A stretch of DNA of 64,000 bases from Verrucomicrobiia bacterium. Its GTDB lineage: Bacteria > Verrucomicrobiota > Verrucomicrobiia > Limisphaerales > Pedosphaeraceae. The stretch covers positions 1 to 64,000 of the forward strand of contig DATAUW010000006.1 in NCBI GenBank assembly GCA_036268055.1. Reading direction: 5' to 3'. Of the stretch, positions 1-8,700 are shown piece after piece (positions within the stretch are counted from its first letter, which is position 1; each line of letters starts with the position of its first letter). The notes beneath the pieces are model-generated. The model saw only the letters and a list, made by a program, of their open reading frames with translations, was not told the DNA's origin and ran no database searches. A program made the translations under genes and the position numbers.

Positions 1-318
1 CATATTTGATCAAATACCTGCTGCGGAACTATTTGCACAACAAATCCCGCAAAACCATTCAAACAACTCTTATCCGGAAAACCAGAAGTCATTCCAGTTC
101 CAATAGATATAGCTGGACACTAGTGCGCGGCAGCGCAGCCCTACCGTGCGTTAGGATATCAGTTGGACCTGCGGGACCGCGGCGGCGCGGCGGCGCCGTG
201 CTGCCACGTGCGCAGTATTAAGATGGCACCCTAACAACAATGAGGGCAACAATGCACATGACGGCGCGCGGGGAATTCATTAGGATGGGCGGCGAAGAAG
301 AGCGCCAAGTGTGAACCA
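1..318. other. Left-edge non-coding stretch with GC-rich inverted-repeat segment
   Basis: No convincing complete gene lies here. An open frame runs from the left edge to a TAG at 104-106 and could be the last ~34 codons of an upstream gene, but nothing in it is recognisable. Positions 124-214 form a very GC-rich block bounded by imperfect inverted repeats (TGCGCGGCAGC at 124-134, GCTGCCACGTGCGCA at 200-214). This suggests a long hairpin or a small structured element. A 3'-end reading frame also closes at 311-313, five bases before the permease start, without support as a gene. Confidence 0.4.
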
Positions 319-1959
319 ATGACAACCGTTTTGCCCATCGTGGATCGGGAATTGCGCGTGGCCGCGCGCAAGCGAAGCACGTATCGCCTGCGATTCTGGG
401 TGGCGCTGGCGACGCTCCTGCTCTGGATAATCCTGCTCAAGGGAAGCAATAATGTTTTACCGACCGCAATGGGCCAGCATTTGTTGAATTCGATGGGGAT
501 CCTCGCGCTGACTTTCTGCATGTTCGCGGGAATTTTCCTGACGGCGGATTGCCTGTCGGAAGAAAAACGCGAGGGCACGATGGGGCTGCTGTTCCTGACG
601 GATCTAAAATCCTACGATGTGATCTTCGGCAAACTCGCGGCAAATTCCCTGCACGCATTTTTTGGATTTCTGGCGGTGTTTCCGATTTTTGGTTTGACGC
701 TGATGATGGGCGGCGTGACCGGGGCTGAATTCATGCGGCTGTCATTGGTATTCGTGGTGACGCTTTTTTTCTCGCTGGGCATTGGTCTGGCGGTTTCCGC
801 GGCGGCGCAGGAAACGAGAAATGCCATATCGGGGACGCTGCTGGTGATCGTGTTTCTGGCCGGCATTTGCCCGGCGGTCTGGTGGCTGTACACCTCGGCA
901 GCAAGCCGCGCCAGCGCCAATTTTCTGCTATGGCCAAGCCCGGGTTACGCTTATCGGAATGCTTTCGCGGCCTACTATCGCAGTCCATTCAGCGGCCGGG
1001 AATTCTGGCATTCCATCATCACATTGTTTGGCGTGGGCCTGGGTGGAATTATTTTTGCGAATGTAATCCTGCCGCGTTCCTGGCAGCAAACGGGCGAACG
1101 CAAGGCGGCGGGAAAATTTTTCCGCTGGCCCTATTTTTTAGCCACAAAACCGGTGATGAAACTTCGCGACATGTTTTGCGAGCCGATGTATTGGCTGGCG
1201 GTGCGCGACGGTTCGCCGGGGATGTCCGCCCTGCGGGTGATTTTAATTCTGTTTCCCCTCGTGATGGTGGCGCTGATGCTGTCGGTCGGATTAAGCAACC
1301 AGAACGCGTGTAAAGTGGCTTTCATCGTCGCATTTTTTTCGGTGTATGGGCTGCATTTCGTGACGAAAGTTTTGATCGCCGCCGAGGCCTCGCGCCGGAT
1401 GAACGAAGACCGGCGCAGCGGCGCGTGGGAATTATTGCTGGTGACGCCGTTGCGGGTGAAGGAAATTTTGCGCGGGCAAAGGGATGGGTTGCGCCGGCAA
1501 TTCCGCGGCGCCCTGTTTGCGCTTTGCCTGCTGAACATTATCCTGGTCGCGATGGTCTTGATTTTCCCGCGCGAGCTTGGCATGGCTACTCGCGACAAGC
1601 AGATATTTTGTGAAATATTTCTGGGCGGAATTGTGGCGCTTCAGGCGGATTTTTTCGGGCTAAGCTGGGTGGGCATGTGGCGCGGGTTGCTGGCGAAACA
1701 GCATTATCGCGCGGTGCTGGTGGCACTCGCGCAAATTATTTTGCCGCCGGCGGCGATCCTATTTTTGCTGATTTTCACTGAGCCGTTCCATAACGAAGCG
1801 GTTTTAGCCGAAATCATTGCCGGGTGGTTCATGCTTAGTTTGGTGATTTCCTTCTTCACCGGGCATAACGCCCGCAACAAGCTGCATCAAAAATTTCGCT
1901 CGGCGGTGCTTGGTTCACAGCGGGCAGAAACTTTAGACCTGATCGGAGGCGAGGGATGA
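319..1959 (+). CDS. ABC-2 type transporter permease
   Basis: This is a 546-residue polytopic inner-membrane protein, probably the channel subunit of an ABC exporter. About ten hydrophobic segments are visible, beginning near residues 29-43, 58-78, 105-125, 136-156 and 168-190, with more in the second half. Two cytoplasmic stretches, KREGTMGLLFLTDL near residue 90 and RRSGAWELLLVTPLRVKEIL near residue 370, match the 'E-x-G-T/W-LL-x-T' signature that follows TM2 in ABC-2 permeases. The protein may therefore be two fused or duplicated halves. No ATPase gene is in the window; the partner probably lies upstream of the left edge. It overlaps the next gene by ATGA. Substrate unknown. Confidence 0.85.
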   Translation: MTTVLPIVDRELRVAARKRSTYRLRFWVALATLLLWIILLKGSNNVLPTAMGQHLLNSMGILALTFCMFAGIFLTADCLSEEKREGTMGLLFLTDLKSYDVIFGKLAANSLHAFFGFLAVFPIFGLTLMMGGVTGAEFMRLSLVFVVTLFFSLGIGLAVSAAAQETRNAISGTLLVIVFLAGICPAVWWLYTSAASRASANFLLWPSPGYAYRNAFAAYYRSPFSGREFWHSIITLFGVGLGGIIFANVILPRSWQQTGERKAAGKFFRWPYFLATKPVMKLRDMFCEPMYWLAVRDGSPGMSALRVILILFPLVMVALMLSVGLSNQNACKVAFIVAFFSVYGLHFVTKVLIAAEASRRMNEDRRSGAWELLLVTPLRVKEILRGQRDGLRRQFRGALFALCLLNIILVAMVLIFPRELGMATRDKQIFCEIFLGGIVALQADFFGLSWVGMWRGLLAKQHYRAVLVALAQIILPPAAILFLLIFTEPFHNEAVLAEIIAGWFMLSLVISFFTGHNARNKLHQKFRSAVLGSQRAETLDLIGGEG

Positions 1960-2333
1960 TCAACCTGATCTGGCCGGTGGTATCGCTGGCTTTTCTGACG
2001 CTGGTGGCGGGCTGGGCGTGGTGGAGCGCGACGCGGCGGCCCAGGCAATGGGGTTTGCTGGTGGATCGCGAAAATGATTTCTGGCAAAAGCGCGGGGTGC
2101 TATCGCCCGCGCTCGTGGAAAAAATCAAGTCGTGGGAAAAGGGCAGGCCGCTCAAATGGATCGCAGGCGCGGCGACTTGCCTGGGCACGTTCGGCGTGAT
2201 TTGGACGACGTTCATGTTGTGCAAGGCCATGGCGCTGGAGCATCGCCGCATTCCGATGCCTATGAATCCGGCGTTGCATATCAAAGCGGTTTCAAAATCA
2301 GGCGCGACGAATAAGCCAGCGGGAAAGCCTTGA
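1956..2333 (+). CDS. Small membrane protein coupled to the ABC permease
   Basis: This 125-residue protein has two predicted transmembrane helices (about residues 4-24 and 68-90) separated by a basic, Trp-rich loop (WWSATRRPRQWG, FWQKRG). Its ATG overlaps the permease stop codon in an ATGA arrangement, indicating translational coupling and a role with the transporter. The family was not recognised. A strong inverted repeat follows the stop codon, so this is probably the last gene of the operon. Confidence 0.65.
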   Translation: MINLIWPVVSLAFLTLVAGWAWWSATRRPRQWGLLVDRENDFWQKRGVLSPALVEKIKSWEKGRPLKWIAGAATCLGTFGVIWTTFMLCKAMALEHRRIPMPMNPALHIKAVSKSGATNKPAGKP

Positions 2334-2340
2334 AGACATT

Positions 2341-2373
2341 CAGCCGCGCACAATCGAAAATCGTGCGCGGCTG
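2341..2373. terminator. Bidirectional hairpin between convergent genes
   Basis: Two perfect 11-base arms, CAGCCGCGCAC at 2341-2351 and its complement at 2363-2373, are separated by an 11-base A-rich loop. The hairpin lies between the convergent stops of the ABC-permease operon and the porin gene. No clear T-run follows on either side, so termination is inferred from position and stem strength. Confidence 0.6.
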
Positions 2374-2402
2374 AGAGTGAGTATCGTTATGCGCGCGGCG
2401 CG

Positions 2403-3647
2403 TTAGAATTTGTAAATGATGTTTGCGGCGATGATGAAGGAGTCCTGTTGCGAACCGGTGACGGTGTGACCGCTTTGAATGTGCATGGGGGTGGTTCCGC
2501 CAAAGGCATCCGTGCCGTCGAGCGCGTGATCCCAGCGAAGTTCGACGCGGCTGAGGACATTTTTCCAGAGATCATATTGCGCGGTCACGGTCGTGGAGAG
2601 CACTGAGCTGGGCAAGCCAATGCCTGCGCCTTGCGCGAGGCTCGCGGCCAGCGGTGTGATGTCCGCGTATTCCAACCGCCCGTGCAGGCTCAATTTGTCG
2701 AACACCTGATAGGACATGTAGCCCGCGAAGGAGTGTGCTTCAAACGATGGAAACGGTGTGCCGGCAACGCCCGCCACTGCCGTGAGGGTCTTGTCGGTCT
2801 TCGCATAATCGAACGAACCGCCAACGCGCAAGCCGTTGACCGGCGTGTTCAGCGTGGCGCCGAGATAATAGTTTTGCTGCGAAGCGCCCGGGGCAATGCC
2901 GCCGTTCCAACCGGAAACGATGCCCGCGAAAAAAGCCGAGTCGGCGATAAATTTCCAATCGCTGGGCGCGGTCAGCGACGTGGAGGCCATGTAAGTTTTG
3001 TAAGATTCGTTTTGTCCGGCGAGTGGGGAACCCGAACCTGACCGGCCATTGATCTGCGGGCTCAATGTGTCAGCAACTCCGGCTGAAAACGCGACGTGTT
3101 CATTGACGTGATAGGAAGCGAGCACGCCGGTGTGTTCGGATGGTTCAAACGTGTGGCCCCAGGAACGGGTGAAGTTCGGATTTTCCGTGGCTTCGGTGGA
3201 TTCGTAGCCGATGACGCTGTCGAACACGCCCACTTTAAAATCAAGGCCGTTGCCAACCGGGGCGCGCAGGACGACGTAAGCTTGCTTGACGGCAAAATCG
3301 GATGCAGCGGCGGCGGTGGATTTTGTGGCGAGAACCTCGGCATCGGGCCCGAAGAATAAATCCACTTTGTAACCGGCGGCAAACTGGCTTTCGTCGAGGG
3401 GCCGTTCGATGGTGAGCTTGATGACGTCGAGGTTGAAACCATCGGCGCGGCTGGCACCGCCATATTTATATGCGGGCGCGTGCGAGACGCCATCGCCAAG
3501 ATTCCATTGGGCCGAGGTGTCCACGTAACCGCTCAAAACGGTGGACGAAAGACTGCTGAGCGGGCTGGGAGCTTCCTCGCCCCGAGCGACGGATGCCCAA
3601 CTGACCGCGCCGGCCGCCGCCAAACCGATTGTCCATTTGTTTATCAT
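2403..3647 (-). CDS. OmpL-like outer-membrane beta-barrel porin (bbp2 family)
   Basis: This 414-residue outer-membrane protein probably allows passive diffusion of small solutes. The chosen start gives MINKWTIGLAAAGAVSWASVA, a clear signal peptide with cleavage near ARG-EE, and is preceded by a GAGGGA ribosome site. The longer in-frame extension to 3773 has no signal-peptide character. The body shows alternating hydrophobic strands, opens with LSGYVDTSAQWNLGDG and continues with DVIKLTIERPLDE and YKVDLFFGPDAEVL, typical of the bbp2/OmpL-like porin family. The last residues, IIYKF, end in the C-terminal Phe expected for BAM recognition. The gene stands alone and converges with the ABC operon. 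Confidence 0.8.
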   Translation of the reverse strand: MINKWTIGLAAAGAVSWASVARGEEAPSPLSSLSSTVLSGYVDTSAQWNLGDGVSHAPAYKYGGASRADGFNLDVIKLTIERPLDESQFAAGYKVDLFFGPDAEVLATKSTAAAASDFAVKQAYVVLRAPVGNGLDFKVGVFDSVIGYESTEATENPNFTRSWGHTFEPSEHTGVLASYHVNEHVAFSAGVADTLSPQINGRSGSGSPLAGQNESYKTYMASTSLTAPSDWKFIADSAFFAGIVSGWNGGIAPGASQQNYYLGATLNTPVNGLRVGGSFDYAKTDKTLTAVAGVAGTPFPSFEAHSFAGYMSYQVFDKLSLHGRLEYADITPLAASLAQGAGIGLPSSVLSTTVTAQYDLWKNVLSRVELRWDHALDGTDAFGGTTPMHIQSGHTVTGSQQDSFIIAANIIYKF

Positions 3648-4344
3648 AGTTCCCTCGAGGTTTATTTTGTTATACGGCTGCGTGCGTTTGCTTGCGGGTC
3701 GCTTCGATTTCGGCGTTTCATCCAAAGAAGGTCTTTGGGCCGTTAAAATGAGGAAAACCAAAGTTTGTGACAATAACTTTTTTCCGAGGGCGAAGGAACG
3801 AATCGAATTTTATGAAATGATTTCGATTACAACTATCATCGGGCAGACCTGGCCCATTTTGCCATTGCGGCAAAAGATTTTTCGAGATTAACAATTTTCC
3901 ATTTTGCCGCGCCGCCGACGAGTGAAGCGCGTTTTTGCAAGCGCTCCGCGATGCGCAAACTTCGTTTGGCCTGGGTGGCCGCCGACATGCGACGTTGCGA
4001 TTCCTGCCTTTTTAATGCAACCACCGTTTGCGCTTTCACACTTACATCATTAGCCCGTCACTGAATGGAGGTCAAGTTACCGGTTGGAATTCTCTGCGAT
4101 TTATCACGCGAATATTTTGGGAGGGACAGACATGAAGTGTCCAATAATTAGACGCTTCGCAATCTAAATATAGGTTTTGAAAAAGTGTTCTCCCGCAAAC
4201 AAGCTCAAATCCCACAGTGCGTGAACGACCTCCGGCATGGAACGCGGTTTGCTTATTTCGGAGTGAGATGCGCCAGCGGCGAATTGCGGAATGGATTCCG
4301 CGGAAGTTCGGCGAAGCGTTTCCGGAAATTTAACGAACCATTTT
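3648..4344. other. Intergenic region between porin and pilC-like gene
   Basis: This ~700-base stretch separates the divergent porin and pilC-like genes and should contain both promoters. A TATAAC hexamer on the minus strand at 3669-3674 could be the porin -10 box, without a good -35. The part nearest the porin is AT-rich. Apart from a doubtful small minus-strand frame (3836-4039), no gene is seen. Confidence 0.4.
3836..4039 (-). CDS. Doubtful small basic protein
   Basis: A GTG-initiated frame of 67 codons encodes a basic, Ala/Lys/Arg-rich peptide (AERLQKRASLVGG in the middle) with helical character. No family was recognised and no convincing ribosome site precedes it. It is listed only because it fills otherwise empty sequence and its composition is protein-like. 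Confidence 0.2.
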   Translation of the reverse strand: MKAQTVVALKRQESQRRMSAATQAKRSLRIAERLQKRASLVGGAAKWKIVNLEKSFAAMAKWARSAR

Positions 4345-5556
4345 ATGCCTTCATTCGTTTACGTAGCTCGCGAGACCGCCACCGGCCGCGAAATCCGCAA
4401 CTCCGTCGAGGCCGCCACGGAGCAGGCCGCGATCACGGCGTTGCTGAACCGCAACCTGCTCGTCGTATCCATCCAGGAAAAAGTCGGCAAGAAGGGCAAG
4501 ACTTCCGGCGGCAAAGTCAGCTTGCAGGACCAGGTCATTTTCACCCGCCAGTTGGCCACGATGATTGACGCCGGCCTCGCGATGGTGCAATCGCTCCAGG
4601 CGCTGGCCGAGCAGACCACGAACAAGGTGATGCGCGATGTCATCAAGGACGTCACGGCGCGAGTCGAGGCGGGCGATAGCTTTTCCGAAGCGCTCGTGAA
4701 GCATCCCAAGGCTTTCAACAAACTTTACGTCTGCATGGTGAGCGCCGGTGAAAAGGGCGGTTTGCTCGCGGAAATTTTGTCGCGTCTCGCGACGTATCTG
4801 GAAAACAGCGCGCGCCTCCGCCGCAAGGTGAAATCCTCGATGATGTATCCGACGACGGTGACGTTCGTCGCGATCAGCATCACGATCTTTTTGCTGGTGA
4901 AGGTCGTGCCGGTGTTCGGCGATATTTTCACGAGCTTCGGCGCCAAGTTGCCCGGCCCGACGCAATTTCTTATTTCGCTCAGTAATTTCGTGAAGAAGTT
5001 TCTGATTCCGATTTTGCTGGTGATGGGTGGGACGGTTTATGGCTGGCTTTATTTCATCAAGACTCCGACTGGGCTCGCATTTTGGGATGCTAAGCGCATC
5101 AAACTGCCGATCTTTGGCGTGATTGCGCATAAGATTTGTCTCGCGCGTTTCACCCGCACTTTCGCCTCGCTGATTCGAAGCGGCGTGCCGATTCTCGAAG
5201 TGATGAGCGTGGTCGCGAATACGTGCGGCAATGTGGTAATGGAAAAAGCGATTCGCACTTCGATGACGGACATCGAGCGCGGCGAAAGCATTTCCGTAGC
5301 GCTCGCGAAACATCCGGTGTTTCCGAGCATGATTTTGCGCATGATTTCCGCCGGTGAACAGACGGGTAAAATTGACAGCATGCTCGAGCGTATCTCGGAC
5401 TTTTTGGACGAGGAAATCGAAACGATTCTTTCGGGCCTGACCGCGCTGATTGAGCCGTTGCTGATCGTGTTCCTGGGCGTGGTCGTGGGTGGCATCGTGA
5501 TTTGTATGTTCCTGCCGATCTTCAAGATGAGCGAAATCATCAACGCGAAACATTGA
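4345..5556 (+). CDS. PilC/GspF-type inner-membrane platform protein
   Basis: This 403-residue protein is the polytopic platform of type IV pili or type II secretion, which couples the cytoplasmic ATPase to pseudopilin assembly. The start gives MPSFVYVARETATG, the usual N-terminus of the family; the longer frame from 4291 adds unrelated residues. Two T2SF domains are visible, the first with FTRQLATMIDAGLAMVQSL near residue 70 and the second with RFTRTFASLIRSGVPILEVM near residue 270. Three transmembrane helices lie near 170-190, 222-243 and at the C-terminus (LLIVFLGVVVGGIVICMFLP). No pilB, pilT or pilin genes are adjacent, so it acts with components encoded elsewhere. Confidence 0.9.
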   Translation: MPSFVYVARETATGREIRNSVEAATEQAAITALLNRNLLVVSIQEKVGKKGKTSGGKVSLQDQVIFTRQLATMIDAGLAMVQSLQALAEQTTNKVMRDVIKDVTARVEAGDSFSEALVKHPKAFNKLYVCMVSAGEKGGLLAEILSRLATYLENSARLRRKVKSSMMYPTTVTFVAISITIFLLVKVVPVFGDIFTSFGAKLPGPTQFLISLSNFVKKFLIPILLVMGGTVYGWLYFIKTPTGLAFWDAKRIKLPIFGVIAHKICLARFTRTFASLIRSGVPILEVMSVVANTCGNVVMEKAIRTSMTDIERGESISVALAKHPVFPSMILRMISAGEQTGKIDSMLERISDFLDEEIETILSGLTALIEPLLIVFLGVVVGGIVICMFLPIFKMSEIINAKH

Positions 5557-5580
5557 TTTAACAGTAGAAAATCCATTCAC

Positions 5581-5613
5581 AAAACGCCCGCCTAAATGGT
5601 GGGCGTTTTTTTT
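5581..5613 (+). terminator. Rho-independent terminator after the pilC-like gene
   Basis: The stem AACGCCCGCC / GGTGGGCGTT (10 pairs, one G-T) has a five-base loop and is followed directly by a run of eight T. It begins about 25 bases after the stop codon. Confidence 0.9.
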
Positions 5614-5693
5614 GTTTTTGATGAGGGAACGCGACGCTGTGATTCGTGGTAATGTTCGATGAAGATTGCTGCAATAGATAAAAACAGTTGCGG

Positions 5694-5699
5694 TATAAT
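5694..5699 (+). promoter_or_regulatory. Consensus -10 box ahead of xanthine dehydrogenase
   Basis: A perfect TATAAT lies about 95 bases upstream of the xanthine dehydrogenase start. No good -35 is present at 16-18 bases, so the promoter would be weak or activator-dependent. Confidence 0.45.
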
Positions 5700-5793
5700 A
5701 CGCACGCGTAATTATTTATTTAAATTTCGTCTCATTGCATTCGACTAAGTATTGCGCACGGGCGAATTTTTAGTTATCTTTGGCGAGATAGAT

Positions 5794-8700
5794 ATGTACG
5801 GAGCGCTTGAGCTTACTTTGAACGGACGGGCCGTTCGCGTCGAAAATTGCTCCCCCAATCTCACCCTGCTCGAATACCTGCGCGGCACTGGCTGTACGGG
5901 GTCGAAGGAAGGTTGCGCCGAGGGCGATTGCGGGGCTTGCTCGGTCGCAATCGTGGACCGCGATGCGCGGGGATGCGCGCGTTTTCGCGCGATTAACAGT
6001 TGTCTGGTGCCACTCTCGCTGCTCGCGGGTCGTGAAGTGGTCACGGTCGAAGGCGTGGCGCGTGATGGCGAATTGCATCCCGTCCAGCGGGCGATGGTCG
6101 AGTGCCACGGTTCTCAATGCGGCTATTGCACGCCGGGTTTTATCATGTCGCTGTTCGAAGGTTACTATCGCGGACTGCGCGAGCCGTGGCAGGTGGACGA
6201 ACAACTTTGCGGCAACCTTTGTCGCTGCACCGGCTATCGGCCGATTCGCGAGGCGGCGGGCATCGCCTTCGCGCAAAAAAGTGAGCGCAACGGGCAGGAC
6301 CATTTTGCGGCGCGCCTGCAAAGCGCGCCCGAGGAATTGGCGGAAGTAAATTATGAGGCGGCGGGAGAAAAGTTTTTTCGCCCGCGTTCGCTGGATGAAT
6401 TGCTCAAGCTGCTGCAAAAATTTCCCGAGGCACGAATGATCGCGGGCGCCACGGAAATGGGGCTCGAAATCACCAAGCGTTTTAAAAAATTTCCTACTTT
6501 AATTTCGATTGAAGCGACGCCGGAACTCAAAGGCATTTCCACAACGGCGACCGAATGGACCGTGGGCGCGGCGATGAATTTGACGCAAGTGGACGAGGCA
6601 TTGGGCGATGAATATCCCGCGCTGCGCGATATGCTTCACGTGTTTGGGTCGCGGCAGATTCGCAATCGCGCCACGCTCGGCGGAAATCTGGTGACGGCTT
6701 CGCCCATCGGCGATAGCGCGCCGGTTTTGTTGTCACTCGATGCCAAGGTCGTGATCGCTTCATTACAAGGCGAGCGGACGATTCCGTTGTCGGACTTTTT
6801 CATCGCGTATCGCAAAACGGCTTTGCAGCCCGGAGAAGTTTTCAAAAGTGTGATCGTGCCACGCGGCGTTTCGCAACCGGGGCTGACCCGCAAATCCGCG
6901 TGGTATAAAGTTTCGAAGCGGCGCGAAATGGACATCAGCACCGTGGCAGGAAGTTTCGTCGTGGATCTGGATGCGGAAGGAATTGTCCGTCATGCACGGC
7001 TCGGTTATGGCGGCGTGGCAGCGATGCCGTCACGCGCGCAGAAAACCGAAGCGGCGTTATTGGGGAAAGTATGGAATGCCGAATCAATTCGCAGTGTGCT
7101 GCCAATATTGGCCACTGAGTTCATACCGATTTCCGACGTGCGCGGCGCGGCGATTTATCGGCAGGGATTGATCACGAGTTTGCTGGAAAAGTTTTTCAGT
7201 GCGGAATGCGGAGTGCGGAGTGCGGAGTTGGGGAATGAGGAAATTGCGCCACCGGGTATTGCTGACTTGGCAGTGAAACGGCCGCCGCCGCACGAGAGTG
7301 CGCACAAACATGTGACGGGCGAGGCGATTTATACCGATGATCAGACTTCGACACGGCGGATGCTGGAGACGTGGCCGGTCTGTTCGCCGCATGCGCGCGC
7401 GAAGATTTTGAAGCGTGATGCGACCGCGGCGCGGACGATGCCCGGCATTCATGCCGTGTTGCTCGCCGAAGACATTCCCGGAAAAAACGATGTCGGCGCA
7501 GTGGTGCATGACGAAATTCTTTTGGCGGACAAGGAAGTTTTTTTTCACGGGCATATAGTCGCATTGGTAGTGGGAGATTCGCACGAAGCCTGCCGCGCGG
7601 CGGCGGCAAAAGTCGTGGTGGATTACGAACCGACCGCGCCGATGCTGCTGTTGAGTGAAGCGGTGGACGCCGGCAGTTTTCACAACGAACCGAATTTCAT
7701 CCGCCGCGGCGATGTGAAGCAAGGGCTGGCAAGCGCGCCGTTGAATCTCGAAGGCGAATTTGAATTTGGCGGGCAGGAACATTTTTATTTGGAGACACAC
7801 GCCGCGTGGGCCGAACCCGGTGAAGACGGTTCCGTTCGCGTGACTTCTTCAACGCAGCATCCATCCGAAGTGCAAAACGTGGTGGCCCATGTGCTGCACC
7901 TGCCGATGAATCAGATCATCGTGCAAAATCCGCGCATGGGCGGCGGATTCGGTGGCAAGGAAACGCAAGCCAACACTCCCGCCGCGCTCGCCGCGCTGGC
8001 GGCATTTCGCACGCGGCGTCCGGCGCGAGTGCGCTTCAATCGCGATCAGGACATGATGTTGCTTGGTCATCGGCATCCGTTTCTGGCGCGGTTTCACGCG
8101 GGTTTTGATGCGAACGGAAAACTGCTTGCGTTGAAGGCGCAACTTTATTCCAACGGTGGCTGGTCCATGGACCTTTCGCAAGCGGTGACGGATCGCGCGC
8201 TGTTTCACCTCGACAACAGTTACTATATTCCGCACGTCGAATTTCAAGGACGCGTGGCGAAATTAAACGTCTCGTCCAACACTGCCTTTCGCGGATTCGG
8301 CGGCCCACAGGGAATGCTTGTCATTGAGGAAATCATAGATCGCATCGCACGGCGATTGAACCTCCCGCCGGAAGTTGTGCGTGAACGAAATTTGTATCAC
8401 GGCCGTGGCGAAACGAACACGACGCATTACGGCCAGGAGATCGAAGACAATCGCATCTTAACTGTTTGGGACGAGTTGAAGCGTTCGAGCGAATTGGAAA
8501 AACGCCGCGAGGGAATCGTGCGTTGGAACGAAAAAAACCCGCAACGCAAACGCGGCATCGCCATGACGCCGGTGAAGTTCGGCATCTCGTTCACCGTCAC
8601 GCATCTCAATCAGGCGGGCGCGCTCGTGTTGCTATATCAGGACGGCACAGCGCAGGTGAATCACGGCGGCACGGAAATGGGACAGGGGCTGCACACAAAC

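Noticed and set aside
4351-5580. A 409-codon open frame on the minus strand
   Set aside because: It lies opposite the pilC-like gene, is extremely rich in Arg, His and Asp/Glu, has no family features, and is a shadow of the real gene.
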